A stretch of DNA of 64,000 nt from Desmodus rotundus (Eukaryota; Chordata; Mammalia; Chiroptera; Phyllostomidae). Both the position numbers and the translations under genes were made by a program. Shown here in pieces: positions 1-11,140 of the stretch. The notes beneath the pieces were generated by a model. It searched no databases, had not been told where the DNA came from, and saw nothing but the letters and a program-made list of their open reading frames with translations. The stretch's first letter is position 1. The number at the start of each line of letters is the position of its first letter. Location of the stretch: contig NC_071392.1 in NCBI RefSeq assembly GCF_022682495.2, positions 86,692,797 through 86,756,796 on the forward strand. Direction: 5' to 3'.

Positions 1-639
1 ATGCTATTAGTGAAACTAACAGGCAGCCAACTGGAGATGGAGGGAGAATATTTGCACATGTACCAGACAAGTGTTTGTAGCTTTATGTCATGTGAAGAAC
101 CGCACACCCATCACGAAAAGGCAAACTAACTAGTAAAATGATGACTGTGATATACACAAGCAAATCAAATTACAGCACAAACTCAAATGGCAAATAAACA
201 GGTGAGAAACACACCATCACTAGCACACAGAGAAGCAGGTTTGAATGACGAGATCAATTTACTTGCCAGCTTGCAAACAATTTTTAAGGAATAATACAAA
301 CTTAAATGTATTAAGCAATAATTATGTTTCAGGCACTGTGTTAAGGTCTTTTACGTTTTGTTTAATTACCCTAAAATGTAGGTTCCAAGAGAACAAAGAC
401 CAAATTTTAATTGTTTACCTTTGGATCCTCACTCTTTAGCACAGGTGCTGGCAAAGAGCAAGCGACCGATGAGTACTTATTGACCATTAATGATGAAACT
501 GATTGCAAGAGCCTGGAATGCTAACTTCTCCAGTTCTCACAGCTGGCTCCTCTGACAGACCTCAGCACAAACTGACTTCCCTCCTATGGTTACTCTTTCT
601 CACCTAGGATTGTTTGTTTTCCTGCATGGAAATGCTCCC
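1..639. other. Unique AT-rich sequence, nothing recognised
   Basis: I see no repeat, exon or RNA gene in this stretch. The short open frames have no recognisable family and no coding character. Confidence 0.5.
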
Positions 640-812
640 AAGCTGTAGTATTAACTTAGTTGTTTACTTCTTTCTGAGTTGTATCCGATACTGGAGTCCG
701 AGCTCCCGAAGGGCAGGAACACACCTGTTTTGTTCATTGCCATTTCTCCGGCCAAACAGGATACCTCACTCATGGCTGGGGTTCAATAAATATTTAAGTG
801 GATTAATAAATG
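640..812 (+). mobile_element. L2 LINE 3' end fragment
   Basis: The block ends in the L2 pattern: a gagctcc...gggcagg segment, an internal ttgttcattgcca stretch, then the terminal ggggttcaataaatattt. L2 is an ancient CR1-clade LINE found in all mammals. The copy is 5' truncated and diverged, and no TSD is visible. Confidence 0.7.
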
Positions 813-1744
813 GTGGGGAAAATGGCAATTTACAGATCACATCGGGAAGTATTTAAAAGATTAAGCTACTCGTGAGAAAAATGTCCAGGATGTAGTAAAC
901 TTCACAAATGCAAGTGGTAGAATACTCTGCTTGTATATATTTTAATAGGTTTAGTTATCTCTAAAGGGAACTGTTAAAACTGACCTCTAAGAAAAAGAGA
1001 TGGAGTATGTAGGAGGCAGTGGGCTAAGGGAAATACTACTTTTTATTGCACACGTGTTTGTAATTTGTTACCTTAATATTTTTGCAATAAGCATATTAAA
1101 GAAATTTGCTTGTAAAAATGTCTATTAAAAGCAAGTTCAAGCATCACGAATCTTTAGTGTTAATCCTTGGCATATTTGGGGTGGGGTGGGGGGCTTCTGG
1201 AGAAGGCAATGCACATACAGACGTGGTATGATTTCCGGAAGAGAGAGTCCACAGCTTCCACCAAATCTGTCGTGACCCCCCAAATCTCCACAGGGTAGGA
1301 AGGAACCCCTGCTAGTAGATGACATGGTTTCCTCCAGGAAACAAACGTGGCTATCCCGTCTCCTTCACCAATTATCCTCCATCTGCCCCATTTCCTTGAA
1401 CTGGTGGAGATCAAAATATAGGGCGTACTGTTGCAAAAGATTCTATAGTAAAGTTTTTCTGCAGTGAAATAAGTTTCAAAACTCTGCACTCTGTCATCTA
1501 CCCCCTTATAGATTTATAACACATTATCTGTCTTTAAACATCTCCTGAAGATCAGAAGAAAGGAAGCTGTCTCTCCAAACCCAGAACTTCTCAAAGACAC
1601 GGGAGCATGGAACACTGGGGATTTTTTTGTCGGTGGTGTTGGGTTGTTTTTTGGGGGGAGGGGCACATCTGAAACAGAGAAACTGACCTGCAAGTCCACC
1701 TGCCTGCTGCCACGAAAGCCAAACTCGTGAGGCAGGTTCTGGTT
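813..1744. other. Unclassified sequence with a G-run
   Basis: No repeat family recognised. A G-rich run near 1178-1192 (four closely spaced G-blocks) has G-quadruplex potential on the + strand. Confidence 0.45.
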
Positions 1745-1999
1745 GAAAAGGAAAGGGGTTGATTATGTTCCAGTTAAAGGTGAGATCATATGGTATTTGT
1801 CCCTCTGAGGAGAGGGGATTACAGGAACTACTATAAAGGACACATGGACAAAATCAAGGGGGAGGGAGGAGGTGGAGGAGGGAGAAGGGTTCGGCTGGGG
1901 TGGGGTGGAAGGATGGGGAGAAAAGGCATACAACTGTAATTGAATAACAATAAAAATTTATATATATATATATATTAAAAAAAGAAAAGGAAAGGGGTT
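1745..1999 (+). mobile_element. Young L1 insertion, 5' inverted (twin-primed), with TSDs
   Basis: A 16-bp direct repeat, gaaaaggaaaggggtt, flanks the insert exactly (1745-1760 and 1984-1999). The last part (about 1804-1983) is L1 3'UTR in + orientation: actactataaaggacacatg, a G-rich purine block, then caactgtaattgaataac, aataaa and an A-rich tail holding a (TA)n run at 1959-1975. The first part (about 1761-1802) is the reverse complement of the end of L1 ORF2; read on the minus strand it gives caaataccatatgatctcac. That arrangement is the signature of twin priming. Perfect TSDs suggest a recent insertion. Confidence 0.85.
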
Positions 2000-2350
2000 T
2001 ACTCAGGAGTGGACAGCCTGAGCAGATGGCAGGCTCCTAGCTCCAAAGCCACCCCAGCATCTCAGGCGTCCCGGCTAGGTTATACAGGGGAGCCGCGGCA
2101 AGACGGGGGCTAAGGGACTTCTGGCGACATGGTTTCTCAGATCTGCTCCCGGGCGGTCTCACTGTTATCTCTGGCTGGCTCATCGTGTAGTTCCATTGCT
2201 CCATCTCCAGCTTCACTGCTCACATTCAGGAGCCAGGAGCGGAACGTGCAGGTAGAGAGTCCGCTGGTTCCGACGTGAGTTGCTGATGCTTGTCCAGGTC
2301 TTGGGGTCCGGGTTGTCCCTCGGTCCAGCGGGAACTACACATGCTGATGT
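2000..2350. other. GC-richer block, possibly an old LTR
   Basis: This stretch is richer in G+C and CpG than its surroundings and begins with an LTR-like tttactcagg next to the L1 target site. I suspect a decayed LTR of an endogenous retrovirus but cannot find reliable ends or name a family. Confidence 0.25.
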
Positions 2351-2809
2351 CTACAAATTACTCATAAGTAATTTTAATACATGGTTTTTCTGAGCCTGTG
2401 AGTACAACCAATTCTATAATTACTACTCGATTAGTATATTATATTTTTCAATCACTATTACACATCTTTTAAAATTTTGCACAACAGTCTTGCTCCAAAC
2501 AACTGTCGGGGAAAAGCTCGGACACTCCGAGCCCCGGTGCCAACCCCCTTTTGCCGCAACAGCTGTTCTCCCTACCGCTGCCCCCAAGCCCTCCCGGGGT
2601 CTGCAGTCTCCGCCCTCAGCCCATCTCCCTGCGCACTGTTTCCAGAAGATCACGTCCTTCTCTCACCTCCGAGTGCGCATCGGCTCTGATCGCACTTTAA
2701 CAGCGGAAGCAGTAATTCTAGCCACTTTTAGAATCTCTCCACTTAAATGTTTCACCACTCCCTCTGATTCAAGTGGCTAAAACTGAAATCGCTAATTTAT
2801 TTCTCAAGA
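2351..2809. other. Unclassified, GC-rich core at about 2490-2690
   Basis: The middle of this block is CpG-containing and C-rich. Open frames on both strands look like by-products of base composition. No exon, promoter motif set or repeat family is recognised. Confidence 0.35.
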
Positions 2810-3190
2810 GTCTCCATGTCTCTCCTTGGCATCGCTCTTCTGCATTCCTTGATAAATAACTTCAATTTGCTTTTTCTTTCACTCTGTAAACTCAACAAGT
2901 TGTCAGCTTTTATTCTATTGATCACTTACTCCAGCTTGTTGAGGTCAATCTGGATCAAGATTTTATCAACCCTGTCATTTCCTCTCATCCATCCATCAAA
3001 ACGCTCCTGATTTGAAAGCCTCTCTAAAGTACCATCTTCTCTGGAAAGTCTTCCCTCAGATGCACTGAAGCCCCTCACAATTAATGTCCTTTTGCTCTGT
3101 GATCGCATCGTATTCTTTAATAGCCCTTTCCACAGTCTGACATACAGAAGTCCTCCCTTCTCCTGCCGGAACATGTTCCAAGGCCTCCAG
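2810..3190 (+). mobile_element. L2-like LINE fragment
   Basis: Positions about 3015-3070 carry the L2 landmark for 'cacctcctccaggaagccttccctga' in diverged form (aagtcttccctcaga). A diverged continuation covers a ctctgtgatcgcatcgtatt-type stretch. The orientation is +. The left limit is uncertain. Confidence 0.5.
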
Positions 3191-3262
3191 AGACCGAGAA
3201 TAGTACCAACCCCTACACATACACACCACACACATACGTGTATACACACATACATGCCTGTG
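3191..3262 (+). repeat. Degenerate (CA)n / (TACA)n microsatellite
   Basis: Alternating CA and TACA units with interruptions. It is low-complexity sequence that produces spurious open frames on both strands. Confidence 0.8.
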
Positions 3263-4049
3263 ATGACGTTTCATTTATAAATTAGGTACAGTACAAGATG
3301 AACAACAACCAATAATAAAATAGAGCAGTTATAACCACACACTGCAATAAAAGTTGTGTGGTTGAGGACCTGAACACTAGGAGACATTTTATTCAGGCTG
3401 TAGAACCCGGAGCACATCCTAGACCCTAAGATCTGACGCCCCCCACAGTGTGGTTTTGCATGGTGGTAGGGAGTCGTGCAAGAGTCCCAGGTGGGTGATT
3501 TCTAGCTATGATCAGGGAACAGCTTAGCTGGGCAGGAAATGCTTATCTCTGTGTTTAACTATTGGGGGAGGCAAACGAACATTTCTGATATCAGCCAGTC
3601 ATTCATGAGACAAAGAATGGGGAGTGGGCTGCAAATGAAACTATGTAATGTTGTATGTCAGTCACGTCTCAGTAAAGAATGGGGCGTGAGAGGGACTGTC
3701 TGACCTCCTCAGAGGCTCAAGGACAAACAAGGGGCACCTGAGTCTTAGGGGGGTCATGAGAACACACGGAGGGACAGAGTCTTATCTAAGACAGATGGCC
3801 AAGTTCAGTTCCTTGAAGCAACCTTCCTCCTGGAACACAAAAAGAGGGGAGGGGGGTTCAGAAAGCAGGACGGTGGGGGGATTTCTTACCCATCACTGTC
3901 TTCCTGGAGCACAGGCTCAGGGGCAGTTCAGCGTTATTAGAAGTTTCCTGAAAGTTTCACACAGTACTTTTGCTGAAACCTAGCTGTCCAGCACTTGACC
4001 ACACAGCTCAGTCTAGTTTAATGAAGCTGGAGAATGTAGACTTTTAGAT
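3263..4049. other. Unclassified sequence
   Basis: Mixed composition with several G-rich patches (3830-3885). It may include a decayed LTR, but I see no ends, TSD or family hallmark. Confidence 0.35.
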
Positions 4050-4210
4050 GAGATGCAACAGGGCCACCTAAAAATGGGTGTTAGTGGGTGGTGGGCACAC
4101 ATCACAACATACCGGTAGTGGGTCACAGAACTGTACACTTGAAACCTATGTCATCTTATTAACTAACGTCACCCCAATAAATTTGATTTTAAAAATAAAT
4201 AAAATAAAAG
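4050..4210 (+). mobile_element. L1 3' end fragment
   Basis: The order is typical of mammalian L1 3'UTRs: gtgggtggtgggcacac, then agaactgtacacttgaaacc, then gtcaccccaataaatttgat and an A-rich tail. It is a short 5'-truncated copy. Confidence 0.7.
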
Positions 4211-4363
4211 TACCAGGAAAATGGGTGTTATTACTAAATAGGAAAGGGAGATGGGCAGCTGAGCAGGAACTAGCCAACAGGCCAGACTTGAAATGCCTGC
4301 TGACTCTTGCCCTTGTCCTCCCTTCTACCTCTCTGATCTGGTCCTCACATAGTATCCAGGGCT

Positions 4364-4601
4364 CTTTTCTTTCTTTCGTTCTTTCTTTTTTTAAAAATTT
4401 TCACCCGAGGATATTTCCATTGATTTTAGAAAGAAAGGAAGAGAGAGAGAAACATCGATGTGAGAAACATCGGTCAGTTGCCTCCTGTACATACCCCGAC
4501 CAGGGATAGAACCCACAACCTAGGGAATTGACTGAGAATTGAACCCGCAATCTTTTAGTGCATAGGACGACGCTCCAACCAACGGTGCCACCTGGCCAGG
4601 G
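4364..4601 (-). mobile_element. VES SINE (bat tRNA-derived SINE)
   Basis: Read on the minus strand it starts with the VES head (gccctggccagg, a tRNA-like A-box region and a degenerate B box) and continues into acatcgatgtttctctctct. It ends in an (AAAG)n-rich tail, seen here as ttctttctttcgttctttc at 4366-4390. Several substitutions in the head suggest an older copy. No clear TSD was found. Confidence 0.85.
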
Positions 4602-4619
4602 CACCACAGCTTGTAAAAC

Positions 4620-5120
4620 AGATTATGTCCCTGCTCCCTTAAAACCCATCAGCTGATTTCAGAATAAAATCAAACACGCAAAGGCCCTGAAGAATCTGGC
4701 CTTTGCCTAGCTCTAATTTCATTTTATATTACTGTTCATACATGGGAAGTTTCAGCCAAACTTACTTTTGTCATTAAAAAACAAAACAAAACAGAACAAG
4801 TCCTTTCTACCCTTTTTTCCCTCTCCTAGAATGTGCCCCATCCCAGCCAAGTTCTTTGTATAATCCATGCTAAGTTCAAATGTCACTTCTTCAAGGAAGC
4901 CTTCCTTGGTTTTCCTATGTACAATTGCTTCCCCTAATTATTCTCTATCTTAGCACACTATTTGTCTTCTCTAGAACACATATCTTGTTAATTTACTTAC
5001 GGACCTTATTTTCCACGATGAGGCGAAGGGCGTGGCCTGATCTGCTCACTGCTATACTCTCAGTGCTAAACAAAGTACACGGTGTGCACAGCACAGAGCA
5101 AGCAGAAATGCACAGAATTT
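4620..5120 (+). mobile_element. L2 LINE fragment
   Basis: This is a long L2 stretch in + orientation. It starts with the aaatcaaacacgcaaaggccctga / aatctggcctttgcct part, passes through ttcagccaaactta, and reaches tcacttcttcaaggaagc. It is diverged but collinear with L2 over about 500 bases. An A-rich insertion lies near 4775-4800. Confidence 0.75.
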
Positions 5121-5369
5121 ACGTAATTTATACATGTACAATTTGTATATTAGATAACATGTAAGTATCTGTGAAGAATTTAATAACCACAAAAGACCTA
5201 TGTATCACTAAAAAATATCTATTATGCATAGACTCTTTATGCCAAAGTGGCCCATTTCGGGCGGTATGTTCTGCCTCTCTGCAGTAGTTAAAAGCCTGAC
5301 CTTATACAGTAGCCTTGATGATTGGGTGTTTTTTATAAATAGCTGACAGAAGTTTGGGGACTTACAAAA
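5121..5369. other. AT-rich sequence
   Basis: No recognisable feature. It may be part of the flanking old L1. Confidence 0.4.
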
Positions 5370-6450
5370 ATATGTTAAAAGTTGGTTCTTTTTTAAAAAA
5401 TAAGACTTTTATAAATATTAAAGACACACATGTTTTTAATCGAGAAGACTCATTATCACTAAAAAAAATTCCCCAAATAAATCTAATAGATTTGATGCAA
5501 TGCTTTTCAAAATCCCAGCAAGGGTTCTTTTATTGGAATTTTACCAACTCATATGTAAGTATATCAGAATAATAACTTAAAAAAAAAGAAGGTAAGAGAC
5601 TTTTCCTGCTAGGTATAGAAAAATAAATATTACCATAGTAATTTTTAAACAATAACATTAACATAGAAACAGATAATTTCATAGAAAAATATAGAGTTCA
5701 GAAACAAACTCACATGTAAGAGTTTAGTTCATGATAAAGGTAACTAATTAAAGGGAAAATATATTGGTATATTTAATAAATATTTCTGATGCAATTATCA
5801 ATATATGGAATAAATAAAAGTCACTTTCTACTTCACATCATTTAAGATAAATTTCTAATACATTAAAAAGCTAAATATAAAAGTCAAACCTTTTTCTTTA
5901 CTGGCAGGCGAATTTGATAATATTTATATTTTTTAAAAGGCGCACGCCCTGTGATCCACCTCCTCTACTTCTAAGAATCTCTCTCGGAATAGTACCTGCA
6001 CACTTCTTCTCAATGCACGCATGCCGATATTCTTGTTGCTTGCTATACAATAGTAAGTAATTTAAATTGTCCAAAACAGAGGAATGACTAAATAAATTAA
6101 CCCCACACGATCTGATGTACTACATAGAATAAAACAGATCTCTATATACTTATACGAAACTATCTCCCAAAAAGGCAGCATGCAGGATAATACATATAAA
6201 AATAAGTGTAAACTCTAACGTTCAAAGGAGCCACCTGCCGCAGTTAGCAAATAGTCACGGTATACACAGCGCAGCACAGGGAACAGAGCCGGTAACATTG
6301 TAACGACTGTGCACCGGGCCAGGTGGGGACTGGGCACATAGGCAGAGCCCCTCATGAAGTGTGTGTGTGACTGTCCAAGCACCAGGAGGCACGCCTGAAA
6401 CTCATTAAAAGTAATATGGAATGTAAACTCTCATTGAAGAATAACACTTT
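5370..6450 (+). mobile_element. Ancient L1M LINE remnant (ORF2 part to 3' end)
   Basis: Near 5400-5530 the sequence matches a region inside old L1 ORF2 (gaagactcattatcac ... aatcccagcaagggttc). Near 6060-6130 comes the taaataaattaaccc type region, and near 6230-6445 the 3'UTR (acagggaacagagcc, cctgaaactcattaaaag, aatgtaaactctcattgaa). The order is correct for + orientation. Many stops and indels show long decay, and parts between the landmarks are missing. Confidence 0.65.
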
Positions 6451-6457
6451 TTAAAAA

Positions 6458-6600
6458 ACCCAAAAGATTCACCTGAGGAACTTGTTTTAAAATGTAGGCT
6501 TTGAGGCCACACTCCCAGCAATCCCAACTGACTAGGTCTGGGATTTGACTTGGTAGCCTGCATTTTAATGAGCAATCAGGTTAGTCAATGTATGTATAAC
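6458..6600 (+). mobile_element. MER20-like hAT DNA transposon fragment
   Basis: The sequence follows the MER20 plan: attcacctgaggaacttgtt, then tctgggatttgacttgg, then gcctgcattttaatgagcaa. MER20 is a non-autonomous hAT-Charlie element of placental mammals. The terminal inverted repeats are not preserved. Confidence 0.6.
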
Positions 6601-7639
6601 CATCCTTCAGAAACACCACCCCAAATTAACGCCTTTTTTTTCACTAGTTAAATATACATGCATGCTCCAGGAAGTGGAGACAGCTCACTTAAACAGTATT
6701 TATGTGTACATATTTATATACATGTTATGTACTTTATGTACTCGACTGTATTGTCCAGTAACTACTACCCGACCCGCTATTTAAAACCACTTGACCCGCC
6801 CTCCCTCTCCCCCATCCATCTCTCCCTGAACACCAGACTCGTTTTGGATATCACTCTCATGCATCGTTTTTTGGTCACTTTCAGTATTAAAATATGTTTA
6901 CTTTAATATCAAAATTCAATATTATGTTAAAAACCAAGTATTTCAAATAGGCTCAGGCATTAATATTCAGGGCTATTCATTGTAAAACTTGGATCCCATA
7001 TTTGATTCAAAACTTTGCTCCTCTCTCACCTCCCAAGACTCGACTTGCGGGCCAGCAATTCTGAGTTTTCCCTTTCCCACTCCTTGATCCAGTCTCGGGA
7101 CTAGTGCTCAGCTTTGGAGTGTGACGAGGGAGAGGGTGGACCAGGTGCCAAGATGACACTGCCCACCCTTCTCGGTTGGTTGTCGTGAACCTTTTCAATG
7201 CTCCCAGACATCAGTGTGAACTGAAAAGTGACATCATCACACTGCACGGATGAAGCAGTCACAATGCATCATGCATCGATAAAGGGATCAATTCAAAATA
7301 ACTCCTACAGGCATAGCTGGGTACCACACGTTCACTGCAGGGCGAGCCCGCAGCCCGATTTCATCATTACCTCCTGAACTCTAGGTCACGCCATAGCGCC
7401 ACCTGTTTCTGTTCGCTTGGGTTCCTCAGAAACAGAACCTACAACAGGGATTGGATTGTTAGTGGTTGACTAGGAGGTACAGACCCACATGTAGGGAGCG
7501 GAGTGATCAGAGAAGGCAGCTAAGGAAGGGTGCAGAGGCCAGGTCCCCCTGGCCTATCAGAGACTGCAGCTAAATCCCATGGGAAGGGCTGGGGCACGCA
7601 CTTCAGGGCTATCCCACCAAACGGATATCTAATCTATAC
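6601..7639. other. Unclassified sequence
   Basis: No gene recognised. A gttcctcagaaacagaacc motif near 7420 recalls a common mammalian interspersed repeat, but the match is too short to classify. Confidence 0.35.
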
Positions 7640-8345
7640 ATCATTTACACAGCTGTTTCCTGTTAGTATACAGGATACATTGTTTTACATTGGGTTTGTA
7701 TCCTGTGACTTTGTTAAATTCACTTATTGGTCATTTAACTATTTTTGGTAGATTTATTAGAATCTACAGATCACATTTCTGCAAATCTACTCATCATATC
7801 ATTGGCAATAGTTTTATTTCTTCCTTTCCAACCCGAATGCCATTTATTTCTTTATTTTTATTTTTTATTTTTTGCACAGGATAGGACCTTCAGTGTAATT
7901 TTAAAAGAAAACGCTGAGAAAAGACATCCTGGCCTAGTCCCAAATCGTAGGTATAGAGCGTTTATTAATTTTACCGTTAATTTTGAGGTTAGGTGTGGGT
8001 GTTTTATGTGTTAGCAGGTTGATGAAAGTCCCCTGTTTTTTGGTTTGCTGAAATTTTCTTTGTAAATGGCTGCTAATTTTGTGAAATGTCTTTTTTTACC
8101 TATTAAGATTATATAATTTTCCTACTTAAATCTGTTAATACGATACTCACATTGATTGATTTTCAAATGTTAAAATGATCTTAACTCCTGGGATAAGACA
8201 TCATCAGGTCATGATGTCGTATCTTTTTTATATATTACTAAGTTTGATCTGCTGATACTTTGTTAAAGATTTTGCATCCATGTTCATAAAGCAGTGCCAG
8301 TTAAAGGTGTTCCTTTCTTGCATGTCCTTGGTTTTGAGGGGGGCC
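7640..8345 (-). mobile_element. Antisense L1 ORF2 (reverse transcriptase region) remnant
   Basis: The + strand shows the complement of the L1 RT domain region: gtatcctgtgactttgttaa, tcatttctgcaaatct in diverged form, tcttcctttccaacccgaat, acattgattgattttca, cctgggataagac, then ttgcatccatgttcataaa. The order matches minus-strand ORF2. Frameshifts and stops are frequent, so it is a dead copy. Confidence 0.8.
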
Positions 8346-8779
8346 CTCCACTGTTCTGCTTTGGGGGTGGGGGTGAAGTCAAGCTGTTCCTATTATCCAC
8401 TCCAGTGTGTCCAAACTTTTTTTTTCTTTTTTGGTGTGCTGGAACTTCTTTCCAGAAACCTATATTTCCTGCTCTCTCATCTGTGGGTGATTGTCTAAGA
8501 CAGTTTTCCAGGAGTCCCAGCTCACAGCCAAGAGGGACTGCAGCTGGTTCACGAGCCACGCAGATCCGCAGGCGGGGCTGAGGTCTCTCTGCCCACTACC
8601 CAGTGCACAGGTGGGTGAGACTCCTCCTGGGTCCTTTTGTGTATGGTGCTGGATCCCACCGCTCCCTCAAATGCAATTTTGTCTGTGGATAGATGCCAAA
8701 GTTTTGTTGTTGGGGAAGGGAGACAAAGATGAGGAAGATCTTATGCCACTGTGATGCTGACAACACCATGAGTTTTTCA
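8346..8779. other. Unclassified block between two antisense L1 parts
   Basis: It is GC-richer and bounded on both sides by minus-strand L1 sequence. It could be an insertion in the L1 or an unrecognised L1 5' portion. No exon signature. Confidence 0.3.
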
Positions 8780-9270
8780 CTTCAGGTATTATATTTGTCA
8801 ATGCGAAAAGTTCCATTTTATTATTTTTAAAATATTTTCCAGTTTCCTTAAATACTTGAGTATAATTCTAATAGTCCTTATAATCTATAGTCTATATTCT
8901 ATTTATGATCTCTATCTGCTAATTCCATCATCCTGATCATCTTAGAATTTATTTATTGCCTTTTTTTTTCTGTTATGAGTCAAGAAATTTCTGCCTGTTT
9001 GTATGTCTAGCAATTTTTGGTTGGATACTGGACATTATGATTTTTATGTGGTTGAGCATCTTCATTTTGTTTTCTTCCTCTAAAGATCCTGAAGTTTGTC
9101 TTGGTAGACAGTTAAGTTACTTGAGGATCTGCTTTGTCGTTCTGAGGTTTGTCTTCAGGCTTTGTCAGGATGGATCTACAGTGGCTTCCACTCTAACACG
9201 GCTTTAGTACTGGTACTAACGCAGGACTCTTCTGAGGTCTCAAGTGAATCTGCTGAGGATTTAAAAAGTT
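8780..9270 (-). mobile_element. Antisense 5' region of an old L1M element
   Basis: The + strand carries aaagttccattttattat, a tctgctaattccatcatc part, gtctagcaatttttggttgg, actggacattatga and gacagttaagttacttgagg. I know this series from the 5' part of L1M-type elements seen in antisense. It lies upstream, in L1 orientation, of the ORF2 remnant at 7640-8345, so both may be one element. Confidence 0.6.
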
Positions 9271-10142
9271 CTCTCCTCTCTTGCCGATAGGAATTCCACT
9301 ACCTCCCAGCCCTGTGTAGGCTCTGGGAATTGTTCAGCTTAGAGTTTTCTGGATACCGTATTTGGCTAGTCTTGCGGAGTTCTATTTAGCACAGGACCAG
9401 AATTGAATTCAGGCTTCAAGGGATCTCTATGCAGATTTCTGGAGCTCTCCATGTATCTGTCCTACGAATTCCAGGTAATTTGGCTTCCCCCAATTTTTAT
9501 CCCTGTCATTTTGTTTGAGTAAGATAGTTGGCTTTACTTGATTTTTCCTTACCTATGCTATATTCTTGAAGTTGCTTCCAAATAGAAAACAGGGACAATC
9601 GTAAGGCTGATCTTGTTTATTTCTCTGCCCTCAAGGCATCACACTTCTGCTCCATTTCGTATAGTTTCTGTAGTTTCTGGTTGTTTATGCAGAAAGGAAG
9701 ATCCTGTACCAGATCCTCTTTATGGAAAAGGGCTTTTCATTAAGTTTAAGATCAGAACTTAAATCTCCAAAAGTTCTTTGGAAGTCCTGCACTCATGAGG
9801 ATTTTTGACTGTTGGACCGTGTACTAGAACGGATGATTAATTTCATTACCGTCCTCCATAAAAGCCATTATCTATAGAACCATTCTTTTGGGCATCTCAC
9901 TCTGAAATTCAGGCATTCCTGCGTTCAAATCTTTTTGGTTAAATGTTTCCAGAAGATAAACCTTTCATTTTCTCATAGGAAAACTCAGCAATTCTCTCTT
10001 TAGTTTTATTTTCTGCTATTTAATCATATTCTGAGGATATTTAAAAAATATTTTCAGAATTAGTATTTTTCACTCATTTTCAAATCTGTCTGATCTTTTA
10101 TTTATATTTTCCGAATCCCTATTAGAAACAGCTGAATCAGTA
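9271..10142. other. Unclassified, AT-rich
   Basis: It may continue the 5' region of the antisense L1M. I see no diagnostic motif and no host exon. Confidence 0.35.
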
Positions 10143-10290
10143 TGCACATGTGTGTGTATCTGCATACACATATCTACACATTGACACACAAACCTGCGAT
10201 ATACATATAAACATACATGCACAAAGCAAATACATATATGTATACACACATATAAAGACATATTTTCACACACTTATGTGCTTAAATATA
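10143..10290 (+). repeat. Degenerate (CA)/(TA) low-complexity tract
   Basis: Interrupted alternating purine-pyrimidine runs (TGTG, ACACAT, ATATGTATAC). They are the source of long but meaningless open frames on both strands around here. Confidence 0.75.
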
Positions 10291-10519
10291 GTTAGCATTT
10301 CAATATATTTACATGAGGAAGATTTGTCCTCTGCATCAGTTAAGGTGGCATGCAGCTGGAACACCCCTAAAAGCCTTTGGGAATGTTGGGGTCTCTACAT
10401 GGACATATGTGCATGTGAGCAGGGAGAGAAACAAAGAAGGGGCAGTTTTGTTTTAAATTACAGAGAAAACAGCACACCTCATAATGAATTCGCACGCCTC
10501 CTCTGCTTCAGCATTACTC

Positions 10520-11140
10520 TTCCCTTAGAGCGCCCCCCTGCAACCCGCCCCCAACTCAGCCAACTACACACCAAGTCTTTCCATCGTACCTTCTGCAACA
10601 TTCTCCGAGTTGTCCGTCGCCTCCACTTCACTTCAGGCTTCCACACGACTTCACTGGACTTAGGCAATCGCCCCTGAAAAAATGGGCACTCCATCTTATC
10701 CCCACCTGCCCTACCCAGATGGCACAGTGATCTCTGCTAACCAGGCCAGATCATGCCATTCCTCTGTCTACAGTAACTGAATGATTTCCAAACAGTCTTG
10801 GGATCAAGGCCAAAATACTTAACATGTCCTGAAAGATCCGGAGTGTTCTGCTCTGGCTTCATTCTCCAGCATCATTTCTGCAGGACACTGGCCTTTCAGT
10901 GCCTCGAGGGCCTCAGTTTCCTTCCAACGAGGGTCCTCTACACATACTACTTGCTCTGCTTGTCATGTTGTTCTGGAAAGTTCTAATTAATACTTATTCC
11001 GGGAATGTTTTGGTCAAATGTCAGTACTTCCTCATAGACTGTAAGTTCCACGAGGACAGGCTCCACTTTCGTTCTAGCTCTTAGCAAGGTACACAGGACA
11101 CAGGACAGGCTCAACAAGTATTTATTGAAGGGAGAAAGGA
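10520..11140 (+). mobile_element. L2 LINE fragment, long 3' portion
   Basis: Collinear L2 landmarks in + orientation: ggccagatcatgccattc, gatcaaggccaaaatac, actgtaagttccacgaggac, and the end gacaggctcaacaagtattt. The last gives the L2 'caataaatgtttgttgaa' terminus in diverged form. The left limit is approximate. Confidence 0.7.

Noticed and set aside
2490..2700. CpG-island promoter
   Set aside because: GC-rich but short, with few CpGs and no adjoining exon. Composition alone does not support a promoter.
3191..3262. Functional Z-DNA or regulatory CA element
   Set aside because: The repeat is heavily interrupted and typical of a decaying microsatellite.
4078..4509. 143-codon open frame on the + strand
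   Set aside because: It reads through an L1 3' end, unique DNA and an antisense VES SINE in succession, so it is a chance frame.
10150..10677. 175-codon open frame on the + strand
   Set aside because: It begins in a degenerate CA/TA microsatellite and runs into an L2 element. The protein has no family resemblance.
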